Source: an uncultured Paracoccaceae bacterium (GTDB lineage Bacteria; Pseudomonadota; Alphaproteobacteria; Rhodobacterales; Rhodobacteraceae). From it: a stretch of 64,000 nucleotides of DNA. The notes beneath the pieces were generated by a model. That model searched no databases. It was not told the DNA's origin and worked only from the letters and a program-made list of their open reading frames with translations. Position 1 is the stretch's first letter, and each line of letters starts with the position of its first letter. Below, piece after piece: positions 1 to 10,481 of this stretch. A program made the position numbers and the translations under genes. The stretch covers positions 80,478-144,477 of the forward strand of contig CANMTR010000009.1 of assembly GCA_947500825.1 (NCBI GenBank), read 5' to 3'.

Positions 1-149
1 CTTTTCCGCCTGTCGCACCCGATCCTCCCGACGCCCTGGCTCCGGTTGCGTTGGTGCGACGACCGGGCTGCAAAGGCAAGTCGGCCCATGGAAAGCGTGT
101 TTACAACCTTTGGGCGAGTCTGCACGGTCTCCGCTCACCAGGAGGCCGA

Positions 150-2015
150 ATGAGCGAACCAAGAGGCGACAGCGCGCGGCCGAAGGCCGCCGGACCGGCC
201 TTGCTGCTGCGGCTGCTGGCGACGACCGACCTGCACGCCGCGATCCGCGACTACGATTACGGCCGGCGCCGGCCGGACCCGTCGCGGGGCCTCAGCCTGG
301 CGGCGAGCCTGGCGCGCGATCTGGGCGATGCCGCCGATTGCGCGCTGCTGTTCGACAACGGCGACTTCCTGCACGGAGAGAGCAACGCGGCGATGGCCGA
401 TGCGGGGATCGGCGGCATCATGGGGGCGATGAACGCCGCCGGGTTCGACGCCGCCGCCCTGGGCAACCACGAGTTCGACGCGGGCGTGGACGTGCTGGAC
501 CGCGCGATGGCCCTGGCGGACTTTCCCATCCTGTGCGCCAACGTGGTGCGGCCCGACGGGTCGGGATACGCCGCCAGCCACGCGCTGATCGAGCGCACGG
601 TCGCGCCGCCGGGGGGCGGGGCGGCCCGGCCCTTGCGGATCGGTGTCGTGGGCGCCCTGCCTCGCGCGGCCGTGGGCGCGGGCGGGCTGGCGAAGCTGGA
701 GCGGCTCCGGGTCGAGGACGCGCAGGACGCCTGCGCGCGGGTGGTTCCGGGATTGCGGGCGGCGGGCGCCGACCTCGTGGTGGCGCTGTGCCATTCGGGG
801 CTGGACGAGGGTGGCGACCCCACGGCGGTGGACCTCGCGGCGAGCGGGCTTTTCGACGCGCTCGTGCTGGGTCACAGCCATGGCACGTTCCCCGCGCCCG
901 GGCTGGGGCGCCTCGACGGGGTGGACCCGGCGAGGGGGACGGTCTGCGGCGTGCCGGCGGTGATGCCGGGGGTGTTCGGGCGCTATGTCGGCCGGATCGA
1001 CCTGCAGCTGCGCGCCGATGCGGCGGGCTGGCGGGCCGTGTCGCACGAGGTGGCGCTGCACCCGGTCTCGCGCCGGGTCGAGGCCGGGCGGATCGAACCG
1101 ATGGCGCCCTGCGACCCGGCCGTGCTGCGCGCCAGCCGCGGGCTCCACCGCGACGCGCTGGCCGCCGGCGCCTGCGCGGTGGGACGGATCGCGGTGCCGC
1201 TCTCGACGCATTTCGCCCGGGTGGGGCGGTGCCGCGCGACCCGTTTCGTGGCCGAGGCCAAGCGGCGCGCGGTGGAACGGGCCCTGCCGGCGGCGGCCCG
1301 GCCCGGCCCCGTGGTGGGCCTTTCGGCACCGACCTGGTGCGGCGGCCGGGGCGGACCGCTCCATTACGTCGACATCGCGGCGGGGCGGGTACTGGAGGCG
1401 GACCTGCGCCGATTGTGCCCGTTTCCCGACCGGCTCGTGGCGATCGCGGCCACCGGGGCGGACCTTCGCGCGTGCCTGGAGCGCAGCGTCAGCGCGCTGG
1501 AACGGCAGATCCCGGGCGAGCAGGCGCTTCGGATCGTCGATCCGCGCTTTCCGCCGATGGACTTCGACATGCCGGGGCAGGTGCGGTTCCGCGTCGATCC
1601 GGGGCAGGCCGCGCTCTATGACGCGCGGGGGCGACGGGTGCTGGATGGGCCGGGCAGGGTGTCGGACCTGCGGCTCGACGGCGCGCCGCTGACCACCGAG
1701 GCGCCCATCGTCCTCGCCGTGACGGATTACCGCGTCCGGGGCGGGGGCGGCTTCCCGCTGCCGTCCGGGCCGCCCCTGGTGGAGACGGGTATGAGCGCGC
1801 GCGACGCGGTCGTGGCCGCCCTGGCCGAGGGGATGGCGCCGCCGGAGCCCGCGATGTTCGACCTTGCCCCCGTGGCCCATGCCACGGCGCTGTTCCAGTC
1901 GGGCACCGGGGCGGGGCGCCACCACGACCTGGTGGCCGATCTCGACGTGGAGCAGCTGGGCTGGGATTCGCAGGGGTTCCGCACCTATCTCATGAGCTTC
2001 TCCGGCGCCCCTTGA
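150..2015 (+). CDS. 5'-nucleotidase / 2',3'-cyclic-nucleotide phosphodiesterase-like metallophosphoesterase (UshA/CpdB type)
   Basis: Translation has the metallophosphatase motifs LLATTDLHAA, FDNGDFLHG, LGNHEFDAG, LGHSHGTF and a C-terminal 5'-nucleotidase-like domain. The ATG at 150 (MSEPRGD...) is preferred over the track start at 51. Confidence 0.85.
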   Translation: MSEPRGDSARPKAAGPALLLRLLATTDLHAAIRDYDYGRRRPDPSRGLSLAASLARDLGDAADCALLFDNGDFLHGESNAAMADAGIGGIMGAMNAAGFDAAALGNHEFDAGVDVLDRAMALADFPILCANVVRPDGSGYAASHALIERTVAPPGGGAARPLRIGVVGALPRAAVGAGGLAKLERLRVEDAQDACARVVPGLRAAGADLVVALCHSGLDEGGDPTAVDLAASGLFDALVLGHSHGTFPAPGLGRLDGVDPARGTVCGVPAVMPGVFGRYVGRIDLQLRADAAGWRAVSHEVALHPVSRRVEAGRIEPMAPCDPAVLRASRGLHRDALAAGACAVGRIAVPLSTHFARVGRCRATRFVAEAKRRAVERALPAAARPGPVVGLSAPTWCGGRGGPLHYVDIAAGRVLEADLRRLCPFPDRLVAIAATGADLRACLERSVSALERQIPGEQALRIVDPRFPPMDFDMPGQVRFRVDPGQAALYDARGRRVLDGPGRVSDLRLDGAPLTTEAPIVLAVTDYRVRGGGGFPLPSGPPLVETGMSARDAVVAALAEGMAPPEPAMFDLAPVAHATALFQSGTGAGRHHDLVADLDVEQLGWDSQGFRTYLMSFSGAP

Positions 2016-2047
2016 AACGGGTGCGCCGGTTCGATACCTGACCTTCC

Positions 2048-2140
2048 GAGAGGCTGGCGCGGGCAGGCGCCTCGCCAACCCGGTCAGGTCCGGAAGGAAG
2101 CAGCCGCAACGAGCCCCGCTTGGGTCGCGTTCAGTCTCTC
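2048..2140 (+). ncRNA. ffs: Signal recognition particle RNA, small bacterial type (4.5S/ffs)
   Basis: Contains the near-invariant apical motif GGTCAGGTCCGGAAGGAAGCAGCC (about 2082-2105) flanked by pairing arms GAGAGGCTG / CAGTCTCTC that close the hairpin. Confidence 0.93.
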
Positions 2141-2163
2141 ACCCCCCCCTTCCTTCGATGTTG

Positions 2164-2784
2164 TCAGCGCCGCGGCGGGCGCGGCTTGTAGACCGGCAGC
2201 CGCCATCCCAGCGCCAGCGAGCCCGCGCGCAGCACGAAGGCCGCGCCCGCGGCCAGCGCCACGGCGGGGGCGAGGCCCAGCCCCGCCTGTGCGCCCAGGA
2301 GCGCCGCGCCCGCGCCCGCGAGCGCGGCGGTGGCATAGAGCTCGCCGTGGCGCAGCACCAGCGGCACCTCGTTGGCGACCACGTCGCGCATCAGGCCGCC
2401 GAACGTGCCGGTGGCCACGCCCATGAACAGCACGATCGGCCAGGCATGCCCGTCGGACAGGGCGACGCCCGTGCCCGCCGCCACCGCCGCCGACAGCGCC
2501 GCCGCGTCGAACCACAAGAGCGCGGCCAGACGGCTTTCGAACAGGTGCGCGGTGAAGAAGACGAGGATCGCGGCCGTGGCGGTCAGCCCCAGGTAGCTGG
2601 GACTGTCGATCCAGAAGATCACCCGGTCGAGCAGCAGGTCGCGCAAGGTGCCTCCGCCCACCGCCGTGAGCGTGGCGAGAAACGCGAAGCCCACCAGGTC
2701 GAGCCGGGCGCGGCTCGCGGTGAGCGCGCCGGTGAGGGCGAAGACGAAGACCGCCGCGTGGTCGAGGATCGCGATCGCGCCCAC
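2164..2784 (-). CDS. Trimeric intracellular cation channel (TRIC/UPF0126, YicG-like) family membrane protein
   Basis: Translation FALTGALTASRARLDLVGFAFLATLTAVGGGTLRDLLLD is typical of the family, with a repeated domain and about 7 TM segments. Confidence 0.85.
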   Translation of the reverse strand: MGAIAILDHAAVFVFALTGALTASRARLDLVGFAFLATLTAVGGGTLRDLLLDRVIFWIDSPSYLGLTATAAILVFFTAHLFESRLAALLWFDAAALSAAVAAGTGVALSDGHAWPIVLFMGVATGTFGGLMRDVVANEVPLVLRHGELYATAALAGAGAALLGAQAGLGLAPAVALAAGAAFVLRAGSLALGWRLPVYKPRPPRR

Positions 2785-2787
2785 GGC

Positions 2788-3243
2788 CTAGCCCGGCTTG
2801 AACTCCGCCATGCCGGCGCGGGCCAGCTCGTCGGCGCGTTCGTTCTCGGGGTGGCCGGCATGACCCTTGACCCATTCCCAGGTAACCTCGTGGCGCTCCT
2901 GCGCGGCGTCGAGGCGCTGCCACAGGTCCACGTTCTTGACGGGCTTCTTGGCCGCCGTCTTCCAGCCGTTGCGCTTCCAGCCGTGGATCCAGCCGGTGAC
3001 GCCGTTCTTCACGTACTGGCTGTCGGTGATCACGGTGATCCGGGAGGGGCGCGCGAGGCTGTCGAGCGCCGAGATCGCGGCCAGGAGCTCCATGCGGTTG
3101 TTGGTGGTATGCGCCTCGCCGCCCTTGAGTTCGCGCTCGCGCAGGACGGTGTCGCCGGTCTTCGCGACCATGAGCGCGCCCCAGCCGCCCGGCCCGGGAT
3201 TTCCCGAGCAGGCCCCGTCGGTATAGGCGAAGACGTCCGGCAT
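2788..3243 (-). CDS. rnhA: Ribonuclease HI
   Basis: [75 protein letters not shown]. Confidence 0.97.
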   Translation of the reverse strand: MPDVFAYTDGACSGNPGPGGWGALMVAKTGDTVLRERELKGGEAHTTNNRMELLAAISALDSLARPSRITVITDSQYVKNGVTGWIHGWKRNGWKTAAKKPVKNVDLWQRLDAAQERHEVTWEWVKGHAGHPENERADELARAGMAEFKPG

Positions 3244-3303
3244 GGCTTCCCCGTCTGCGGTCGGCCCGCGCGTCCTAGGACGAAACGGGCCCGGGCGAAA
3301 GGC

Positions 3304-3753
3304 TCAGAACATCACCGGCAGCAGCGACAGGACCACGCCCGCCGTCAGGATCAGGCGCAGGGTCATCCACCAGCGCGGTGCCAGCCCCTGGGCGACGAAC
3401 ATCGCGTCGAGCCCCAGGATGCCCACGAAGCCGAGCGCGAGGTAGGTGGCGGCCGATACCGGGCCGCCGCCCACCAGGAAGAACGCCCAGAGCGCGGGGA
3501 TCACCGACAGGGCGTAGCCCGTGGCCGCCACCGCCCCCGTGGCCCGCGTGGCAAAGCCCCACAAGGCGCCGGACATGAACGACAGGATCACCGTGCCGTA
3601 GGCGAGCTGGATGTAGGGGCCTACGAAGCGCGGCCCGATGGCGGTGGCCGTCCACTGGCCCAGGGCGGGAAACCAGGCGGTCGCCACGCCCCAGAAGAAG
3701 GGCAGGAGGCCCCCCAGTCCCAGGACGAGGGGGGCGACGGGAATGCGTGTCAT
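3304..3753 (-). CDS. DUF3429-like small membrane protein
   Basis: 150-aa, multi-TM protein; pattern LGLGGLLPFFWG...YGTVILSFMSGALWGFA. Confidence 0.7.
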   Translation of the reverse strand: MTRIPVAPLVLGLGGLLPFFWGVATAWFPALGQWTATAIGPRFVGPYIQLAYGTVILSFMSGALWGFATRATGAVAATGYALSVIPALWAFFLVGGGPVSAATYLALGFVGILGLDAMFVAQGLAPRWWMTLRLILTAGVVLSLLPVMF

Positions 3754-3810
3754 GGGTGCGCCTTCGGACCGGGGGCGGACGATGTCTGAATAGCAGCCGC
3801 CGAGCGGCGA

Positions 3811-4212
3811 TCAAGGTGTGCGCGCGGACCCCTCGTCGCGGAGCGTGTCGCGGATCTCGATCAGCACGTCGAGCTCGGAGGGGCCGGTGGGCACCTCGGG
3901 GGCGACGTCGTCCGGCTTCTCGGCAATGGACTTGACGCGGTTCACGGCCTTCACGAGCAGGAACACGACGAAGGCGATGATCAGGAAGTTGATCACGGCG
4001 GTGAGGAAGTTGCCGTACATGAACTGTGCATCGCCCACCCCGACCGAAAGGCCCGAGAAGTCGAGACCGCCGACGAACAGGCCGATCAGCGGCGTGATGA
4101 TGTCCTGCACGAGCGAGGTCACGATCGCGGTGAAGGCCGCCCCGATGATGATCCCCACGGCAAGGTCCATGACATTGCCCTTGGCGATGAAGTCCCTGAA
4201 TTCGCGGATCAC
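3811..4212 (-). CDS. mscL: Large-conductance mechanosensitive channel
   Basis: [44 protein letters not shown] is the MscL signature. Confidence 0.97.
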   Translation of the reverse strand: MIREFRDFIAKGNVMDLAVGIIIGAAFTAIVTSLVQDIITPLIGLFVGGLDFSGLSVGVGDAQFMYGNFLTAVINFLIIAFVVFLLVKAVNRVKSIAEKPDDVAPEVPTGPSELDVLIEIRDTLRDEGSARTP

Positions 4213-4425
4213 CTGCGGCCCTCCCTCATGGTGCGGGAAAAAGGAGCAGACCTGCCCGGTGCCGTCAAGCTCGCGCCATGGGAGGACGCGTGCGGGCCGT
4301 CGTCCCGGCGGGCATCTGTCTTGGGTGGCCGGCAGGCCGCGGACCTCGACGCACGGTCTCGGCCGCAGCGATCGCGTGGCGGCCGCCGAGACGCTTTTTT
4401 TTGGGGGGGGGTGGGTGACGTGCGG

Positions 4426-5376
4426 TCAGGCCGGCTCGCGCAGGACGCGGGGAACCTTGAACTCCACGTTCTCGGTCGCGGTCTCGATCGGCTCGACGGT
4501 GACGTCGAAGCGGGCGCGGAAGGCGTCGATCACCTCGTCGATCAGGACCTCGGGCGCCGAGGCGCCGGCGGTGATGCCCACCGAACGGATGCCCTCGAGC
4601 GCGCGCCAGTCGATGTCGGCGGCGCGCTGGACGAGCTGGGCATAGGGGCATCCTGCCCGCTGGCCGACCTCCACCAGGCGCTTGGAGTTCGACGAGTTGG
4701 GCGCGCCGACCACCAGCATCGCGTCGATCCGCGGGGCCATCGCCTTGACCGCCTCCTGGCGGTTGGTGGTGGCGTAGCAGATGTCTTCCTTATGGGGGCC
4801 GACGATGGCCGGAAAGCGGTCCTGAAGCGCGGCGACGATGTCTGCCGTGTCGTCCACTGAAAGGGTGGTCTGGGTGATGAAGGCAAGGCGCTCGGGGTCG
4901 CGCACCTCGAGCCCCGCCACGTCGTCGGGCGTCTCGACCAGCAGGACCTCGCCCTCGGGAAGCTGGCCCATCGTGCCAAGGGTCTCGGGGTGGCCGGCAT
5001 GGCCGATCATCACCATCTGCAGGCCGTTCTGGTGATGGCGCTCGGCCTCGATATGGACCTTCGATACCAGCGGGCAGGTGGCATCGACATAGACCATCTC
5101 GCGGGCGCGGGCCTCGGCGGGGACGGCCTTGGGCACGCCGTGGGCGGAGAAGATGACGGGACGATCGGCGGGCGCCTCGTCCAGGTCCTCGACGAAGACG
5201 GCGCCCTTGTCGCGCAATCCGTCCACGACGAAGCGATTGTGCACGATCTCGTGGCGCACATAGACCGGCGGGCCCCATTTCTCGAGCGCCAGCTCGACGA
5301 TCTTGATCGCGCGGTCGACCCCGGCGCAAAAGCCCCGGGGCGCGGCGAGATGGAGCGTGAGCGGCTCTGTGGTCAT
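4426..5376 (-). CDS. ispH: 4-hydroxy-3-methylbut-2-enyl diphosphate reductase
   Basis: [59 protein letters not shown]. Confidence 0.97.
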   Translation of the reverse strand: MTTEPLTLHLAAPRGFCAGVDRAIKIVELALEKWGPPVYVRHEIVHNRFVVDGLRDKGAVFVEDLDEAPADRPVIFSAHGVPKAVPAEARAREMVYVDATCPLVSKVHIEAERHHQNGLQMVMIGHAGHPETLGTMGQLPEGEVLLVETPDDVAGLEVRDPERLAFITQTTLSVDDTADIVAALQDRFPAIVGPHKEDICYATTNRQEAVKAMAPRIDAMLVVGAPNSSNSKRLVEVGQRAGCPYAQLVQRAADIDWRALEGIRSVGITAGASAPEVLIDEVIDAFRARFDVTVEPIETATENVEFKVPRVLREPA

Positions 5377-5456
5377 GGCATGCCTCCTGTGGTCCGACAC
5401 CTAGGGATCGAGGGCGGGGGCGTCCAGCGGGCAGGCCGTGACGGCCGCGTGAGCCC

Positions 5457-5894
5457 TCAGCCGATGAGCCCGGCGGTGACGGCCGCGAGCACCGCGTAGC
5501 GGCCCGTCTTGGCCACGGTCACCAGGGCCAGGAACAGCCACCAGGGTGTGCGCAGGACGCCGGCCGCCACGGTGATCGCGTCGCCGAAGGGCGCCCAGCT
5601 CAGCAGCAGGCTCCACGAGCCCCAGCGCGCGTACCAGTCCTGGGCGCGGTCCAGTTGCGCGTCGCTCACCGGGAACCAGCGGCGGCCGCGGAACCGCTCC
5701 AGCCCCAGCCCCATGAGGTAGTTGACGACCGACCCCAGCACGTTGCCGAGGCTCGCCACCGCCAGGAGGAGCCACAGGGGCTGCGTGCCGCGAAGCTGCA
5801 GGCCGACGAAGACCACCTCGGACTGGAAGGGCAGGATGGTCGCCGCGCCGAAAGCCGCGGCGAACATGCCTGCGAGGGAAAGGACCTGGTCCAC
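5457..5894 (-). CDS. YqaA-family (DedA/SNARE-associated-like) membrane protein
   Basis: FGAATILPFQSEVVFVGLQ...ASLGNVLGSVVNYLMG...SWAPFGDAITVAAG. Confidence 0.8.
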   Translation of the reverse strand: MDQVLSLAGMFAAAFGAATILPFQSEVVFVGLQLRGTQPLWLLLAVASLGNVLGSVVNYLMGLGLERFRGRRWFPVSDAQLDRAQDWYARWGSWSLLLSWAPFGDAITVAAGVLRTPWWLFLALVTVAKTGRYAVLAAVTAGLIG

Positions 5895-5907
5895 CGGGAC
5901 CGGCGGG

Positions 5908-6477
5908 TCAGGAATTCACGGCGTTCCGGGCGTTGGCATCCTGGCCGTCGCGTGGCGGGCGGCCGATGACCTCGCGCAACTCGTCGAGCTCGATGAAGTT
6001 GTCGGCCTGGCGGCGCAGTTCGTCCGCGATCATGGGCGGCTGCGAACGGATCGTGGAGACGACCGACACCCGCACCCCCTGACGTTGCAGTGACTCAATC
6101 AGAGGGCGAAAATCACCGTCTCCGGAGAACAGGACGGCGTGGTCCATTCTGGGGGCGAGTTCCATCGCGTCTACGGTGAGCTCGATATCCATGTTGCCTT
6201 TGACTTTCCGCCGGCCCTGGTTGTCGATGTATTCCTTCGCCGTCTTCGTCACCATGGTGAAGCCGTTGTAATTCAGCCAGTCGACGAGCGGGCGGATCGG
6301 GGAATAATCGTCGTTGTCGAGCAGGGCGGTGTAGTAGAAGGCGCGCAAGAGCTTGCCACGGCGCATGAATTCCTGTCGCAAAAGCTTGTAGTCGATATCG
6401 AACCCGAGCGACTTCGCGGCGGCGTAGAGGTTCGACCCATCAATGAAAAGCGCCAGCCTTTCGTCGCGATAAAACAT
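5908..6477 (-). CDS. NYN domain (LabA/DUF88-like) protein
   Basis: ALFIDGSNLYAAAKSLG, GNMDIELTVDAMELA, HAVLFSGDGDFRPLIESLQRQGVRV. Internal ATG at 6477 (MFYRDERL) is preferred as start. Confidence 0.88.
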   Translation of the reverse strand: MFYRDERLALFIDGSNLYAAAKSLGFDIDYKLLRQEFMRRGKLLRAFYYTALLDNDDYSPIRPLVDWLNYNGFTMVTKTAKEYIDNQGRRKVKGNMDIELTVDAMELAPRMDHAVLFSGDGDFRPLIESLQRQGVRVSVVSTIRSQPPMIADELRRQADNFIELDELREVIGRPPRDGQDANARNAVNS

Positions 6478-6600
6478 ACAATAGTCCTTTTGGGTTCGGG
6501 CCGGTCGGCCGACCCTTGTCGTTATGAAACTGCTCGCAGCCATCAGTGATTCTGGGGCAGGAATGCATAGGATATCCTAGCAGACAGAGGCAATTTCAAT

Positions 6601-7161
6601 ATGCTGCTCGCGTTTGGCGCGAACTTAGGCACCAGGGCGGGATCTCCGCTCAGGACGATCGAGGCCTCGGCCAAGTGCTTGGCGGATGCGGGTTTAATCC
6701 TGCGCCGCCTGTCGAGGCCCTTCGCCACCCCGGCCCATCCCCCCGGATCCGGCCCCGAATTCGTGAACGCGGCGGCCCTCGTTTCGAGCGGTTTTCCGCC
6801 TAACGAGGTGCTCGAAAGGCTGCATGGAATAGAGGCGGAGTTCGGCCGCTGCCGGTCGACGGGGGGCCGATGGCAGCCGCGCCCGCTCGACATCGATCTG
6901 ATCGCCGACGGGGACGCGGTGCTGCCCGACGGCGCGACCCAGGCCATGTGGCGCAGGCTCGCCCCCGAACGGCAGCGGCAGGATGTGCCGGGCGACCTGA
7001 TCCTGCCCCACCCGCGGGTGCAGGACCGTGCCTTCGTCCTCGTTCCGTTGATGGACGTGGCCCCCGGATGGCGGCATCCACTGCTGGGAGAGACGGTCGC
7101 GGAAATGCTGGCGCGGCTGCCGGCGGGCGACAGCGTGGCGATCCGCCCGCTGGACTGGTAG
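6601..7161 (+). CDS. folK: 2-amino-4-hydroxy-6-hydroxymethyldihydropteridine diphosphokinase
   Basis: LLAFGANLGTRAGSPLRTIE, PEFVNAAALV, RPLDIDLIADGD, LILPHPRVQDRAFVLVPL. Confidence 0.93.
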   Translation: MLLAFGANLGTRAGSPLRTIEASAKCLADAGLILRRLSRPFATPAHPPGSGPEFVNAAALVSSGFPPNEVLERLHGIEAEFGRCRSTGGRWQPRPLDIDLIADGDAVLPDGATQAMWRRLAPERQRQDVPGDLILPHPRVQDRAFVLVPLMDVAPGWRHPLLGETVAEMLARLPAGDSVAIRPLDW

Positions 7162-7279
7162 GCGATTGCTCCATGCGGCGGGTTGTCAATACCCGTCATC
7201 TGCCGTATCCACGCGACTTCAGGCGTCCGGGGCCCGCGAGTCGCCGGGCTGCGAGACGTGACCCATTCTGGAGGTGTCC

Positions 7280-7654
7280 ATGGCCCGCGTGACCGTCGAA
7301 GATTGCGTCGACAAGGTTCCCAACCGGTTCGAGCTTGTCCTGCTCGCCGCGCACCGCGCCCGCGAGATGACCGCCGGCTCGACCCCGACCGTGGATCGCG
7401 ACAACGACAAGAACCCCGTCGTCTCCCTGCGCGAGATCGCCGACGAGACCCAGCAGGCCGACGCCCTGCGCGAGCGCATGATCGAGAGCCACCAGACCCA
7501 GATCGAGGTCGACGAGCCCGAGGAGGACGCGATGTCGCTCCTGATGGGCGGCGGCGGCGGTGCCGCCTCGGCCGAGCAGGACAAGCCGGCCGACGACGAC
7601 ATGTCCGAGGAAAAGCTGCTGCGCGCCCTGATGGAAGCGCAGAAGAGCCAGTGA
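7280..7654 (+). CDS. rpoZ: DNA-directed RNA polymerase omega subunit
   Basis: [30 protein letters not shown]. Confidence 0.97.
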   Translation: MARVTVEDCVDKVPNRFELVLLAAHRAREMTAGSTPTVDRDNDKNPVVSLREIADETQQADALRERMIESHQTQIEVDEPEEDAMSLLMGGGGGAASAEQDKPADDDMSEEKLLRALMEAQKSQ

Positions 7655-7684
7655 CGGAGGGCGGCGCGGCCCGCGCTGGAGGCC

Positions 7685-9826
7685 ATGGATGACGGCACGA
7701 TATGGAGGGATGGCGCGGACCGGCTGATCGCCTGCGTCCGCTCCTACAACCCGCGCGCCGACATCGAGCTGATCCGCGCGGCGCACCGCTACGCCGCCGG
7801 GATGCACGAGGGGCAGACCCGGCACTCCGGCGAGCCTTACATCTCCCACCCCGTTGCGGTGGCGACGATCCTGGCCGAGCAGCGGCTGGACGACGCCACC
7901 ATCGTGACCGCCCTCCTGCACGACACGATCGAGGACACGCGCTCGACCTACGGCGAGGTGGCGTCGCGGTTCGGCCCCGAGATCGCCGACCTCGTGGACG
8001 GGGTGACCAAGCTCACCAAGCTGCAACTTACCTCGACCGAGACCAAGCAGGCCGAGAACTTCCGCAAGCTGTTCATGGCGATGAGCCGCGACATGCGGGT
8101 GATCCTGGTCAAGCTCGCCGACCGGCTGCACAACATGCGCACGATCACGGCCATGCGCCCTGACAAGCAGGGCCAGAAGGCGCGCGAGACGATGGACATC
8201 TACGCGCCGCTCGCCGGCCGCATGGGCATGCAGTGGATGCGCGAGGAGCTGGAGGACCACGCCTTCGGCGTCCTCAACCCCAAAGCACGGACCTCGATCA
8301 TCCGCCGCTTCGAGACCCTTCAGGGCGAGACCGAGGACGTGATCGACAAGATCGCCTCCGACATCAAGGCCGAGCTGGACCGCGCGGGCGTGCGCGGGAA
8401 CGTACAGGGGCGGGCCAAGCGCCCGTTCTCCATCTGGCGCAAGATGGAGGAGAAGAAGATCGGCTTCTCGCGGCTGTCGGACATCTACGGGTTTCGCGTG
8501 GTCGTGGAAAGCGTGGCCGAGTGCTATGCCGTCCTGGGCGCGATCCACGGCCGCTGGCGCGCCGTTCCGGGACGGTTCAAGGACTATATCAGCCAGCCCA
8601 AGTCCAACGGATACCGCTCGATCCACACCACCGTGTCGGGCCGGGACGGCAAGCGGGTGGAAGTGCAGATCCGCACCCGGGAGATGAACGAGGTGGCCGA
8701 GGCGGGCGTCGCCGCCCACTGGGCGTATCGCGACGGGGTGCGGGTCAGGAACCCCTTCGCCGTCGATCCGGCGGGCTGGATCAGCGCGCTGACCGAGCAG
8801 TTCGACGCGGCCGACGACCACCACGAGTTCCTCGAGGCGGTCAAGCTCGAGATGTATTCCGACCAGGTGTTCTGCTTCACTCCCAAGGGGGAGGTCGTGA
8901 AGCTGCCGAAGGGGGCGACGCCCCTCGACTTCGCCTACGCGATCCATACCCGGCTCGGCGAGCGGGCGGTGGGCGCCAAGGTCGACTCGGTGCGCGTTCC
9001 GATCTGGCAGGCCTTGCGCAACGGCCAGTCCGTGGAGATCCTGACCGCGGACGGGCAGAGCGCCCAGGTCTCGTGGCTCGACCTCGTGGTGACCGGGCGG
9101 GCGAAGTCCGCGATCCGCCGCTCCCTGCGGGAGGCCGACCGGGACCGATTCATCCGGCTGGGCACCGAGTTGGCGCGCGTGGCCTTCGACCAGGTCGGCA
9201 AGCGGCTCAGCGACAAGGCTCTGACCACCGCGGCGCGGGCGTTGAACCTGCCCTCCTCGGACGAGGTGCTGGCGCGGATCGGCTCCTCGGAGCTGGAGAC
9301 GCGCACGGTGGTGGAACTTCTGTATCCGGGCATCCCGCAGCACCGGGGCGACGAGATCGACGCCCGCGTGGCCGTCGTCGGCCTGCAGCCCGATCAGACA
9401 TTCCGCCGCGCGCGCTGCTGCCAGCCGCTGCCGGGGGAGCGGATCGTGGGCATCTCCTATCGTGGCGAGGGGGTGCTGATCCACGCCATCGATTGCGAGA
9501 CGCTGATAGAGTACGACGACCAGCCCGAACGCTGGATCGACCTCGCCTGGCACAGCGGCGTCCACCCTCCCGTCCACGACGTGACCTTCGACGTCACGAT
9601 CTCGAACGACGCGGGCGTGCTTGGCCGGATCTGCACCCTGATCGGGCAGCAGGAGGCCAACATATCCGACCTGATCTTCGTCGAGAGACGTCAGGACTTC
9701 TACCGTCTCAGCATGTCGCTGCAGCTTCGGAGCGCCGAGCACATGCACGCCGTGCGGCTGGCGCTCGACGCGGAGCCGGACGTGGTGACGATCGCGCGCC
9801 ATCGCGATCCGTCCCTGACGCCCTGA
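7685..9826 (+). CDS. RSH-family bifunctional (p)ppGpp synthetase/hydrolase
   Basis: HD domain (TRHSGEPYISHPVAVATIL...TALLHDTIEDT), synthetase domain (FSRLSDIYGFRVVV...KDYISQPKSNGYRSIHT), TGS and ACT domains. Confidence 0.96.
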   Translation: MDDGTIWRDGADRLIACVRSYNPRADIELIRAAHRYAAGMHEGQTRHSGEPYISHPVAVATILAEQRLDDATIVTALLHDTIEDTRSTYGEVASRFGPEIADLVDGVTKLTKLQLTSTETKQAENFRKLFMAMSRDMRVILVKLADRLHNMRTITAMRPDKQGQKARETMDIYAPLAGRMGMQWMREELEDHAFGVLNPKARTSIIRRFETLQGETEDVIDKIASDIKAELDRAGVRGNVQGRAKRPFSIWRKMEEKKIGFSRLSDIYGFRVVVESVAECYAVLGAIHGRWRAVPGRFKDYISQPKSNGYRSIHTTVSGRDGKRVEVQIRTREMNEVAEAGVAAHWAYRDGVRVRNPFAVDPAGWISALTEQFDAADDHHEFLEAVKLEMYSDQVFCFTPKGEVVKLPKGATPLDFAYAIHTRLGERAVGAKVDSVRVPIWQALRNGQSVEILTADGQSAQVSWLDLVVTGRAKSAIRRSLREADRDRFIRLGTELARVAFDQVGKRLSDKALTTAARALNLPSSDEVLARIGSSELETRTVVELLYPGIPQHRGDEIDARVAVVGLQPDQTFRRARCCQPLPGERIVGISYRGEGVLIHAIDCETLIEYDDQPERWIDLAWHSGVHPPVHDVTFDVTISNDAGVLGRICTLIGQQEANISDLIFVERRQDFYRLSMSLQLRSAEHMHAVRLALDAEPDVVTIARHRDPSLTP

Positions 9827-9830
9827 TCCG

Positions 9831-10481
9831 ATGTTCCGGCGCCGCACGCCCCGAAGCACGCTCGCCGCTGTCGGGCGCACGCTCTGGCCCCGGGGCGGGT
9901 GGCTGCGCGCGGTGCGCTACGTGGTCTATCGCCTGCGCCGGCTTCCCGACCCCGCCTACAAGATCAGCCGCGGCATCGCCTGCGGCGTGTTCGTCTGCTT
10001 TACCCCGTTCTTCGGCCTGCACTTCCTGATCGCGGCCGGGGTGGCGTGGCTCATCGGGGGCAACGTGCTGGCCGCGATCCTGGCGACCTTCACCGGCAAC
10101 CCGATCACCTTCCCGATCATCGCCGGCCTCGCGGTGCAATTGGGAAGCCGTATCCTGAACGAGCCCGCGCCGATGCCCCTGGGGCGGGTCTTCGACGCGT
10201 TTAGCCGCGTGTCGGTGGAACTGTGGGTGAACCTGCAGGCCGTCGTCACCGGGCGGCCGGTGCATTGGGCGCACATGGATTCGTTCTTCGAGCACGTGTT
10301 CCTGCCCTATCTCGTGGGCGGGATCGGCCCGGGGATCGTGGCCGCGGTGCTGGCCTACGCGGTGTCGCGCCCGGTGATCAACGCCTATCAGAACGCTCGG
10401 ATCGCGCGGCTCAGGGCCAAGGTGGCCGAGCGCCGCGCGCTGGCCGAGACCGAGATCGCGAGCAAGGAGACACGCGGATGA
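9831..10481 (+). CDS. DUF2062 domain membrane protein
   Basis: [25 protein letters not shown]...GNPITFPI signature (DUF2062). Confidence 0.85.
   Translation: MFRRRTPRSTLAAVGRTLWPRGGWLRAVRYVVYRLRRLPDPAYKISRGIACGVFVCFTPFFGLHFLIAAGVAWLIGGNVLAAILATFTGNPITFPIIAGLAVQLGSRILNEPAPMPLGRVFDAFSRVSVELWVNLQAVVTGRPVHWAHMDSFFEHVFLPYLVGGIGPGIVAAVLAYAVSRPVINAYQNARIARLRAKVAERRALAETEIASKETRG

Noticed and set aside
2388-2900. Possible small plus-strand ORFs opposite the TRIC and rnhA genes
   Set aside because: Low-complexity frames opposite well-supported genes, with no SD or family signal.
7196-9880. 894-aa minus-strand ORF antisense to the RSH gene
   Set aside because: Typical mirror ORF of high-GC DNA. Composition is H/R/D/G-rich with no domain pattern, while the sense ORF is a clear RSH protein. 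The same reasoning rejects other long antisense ORFs (e.g. 29202-31301 +, 33019-35115 +, 42041-43906 +, 43704-45665 +, 18842-21217 -).
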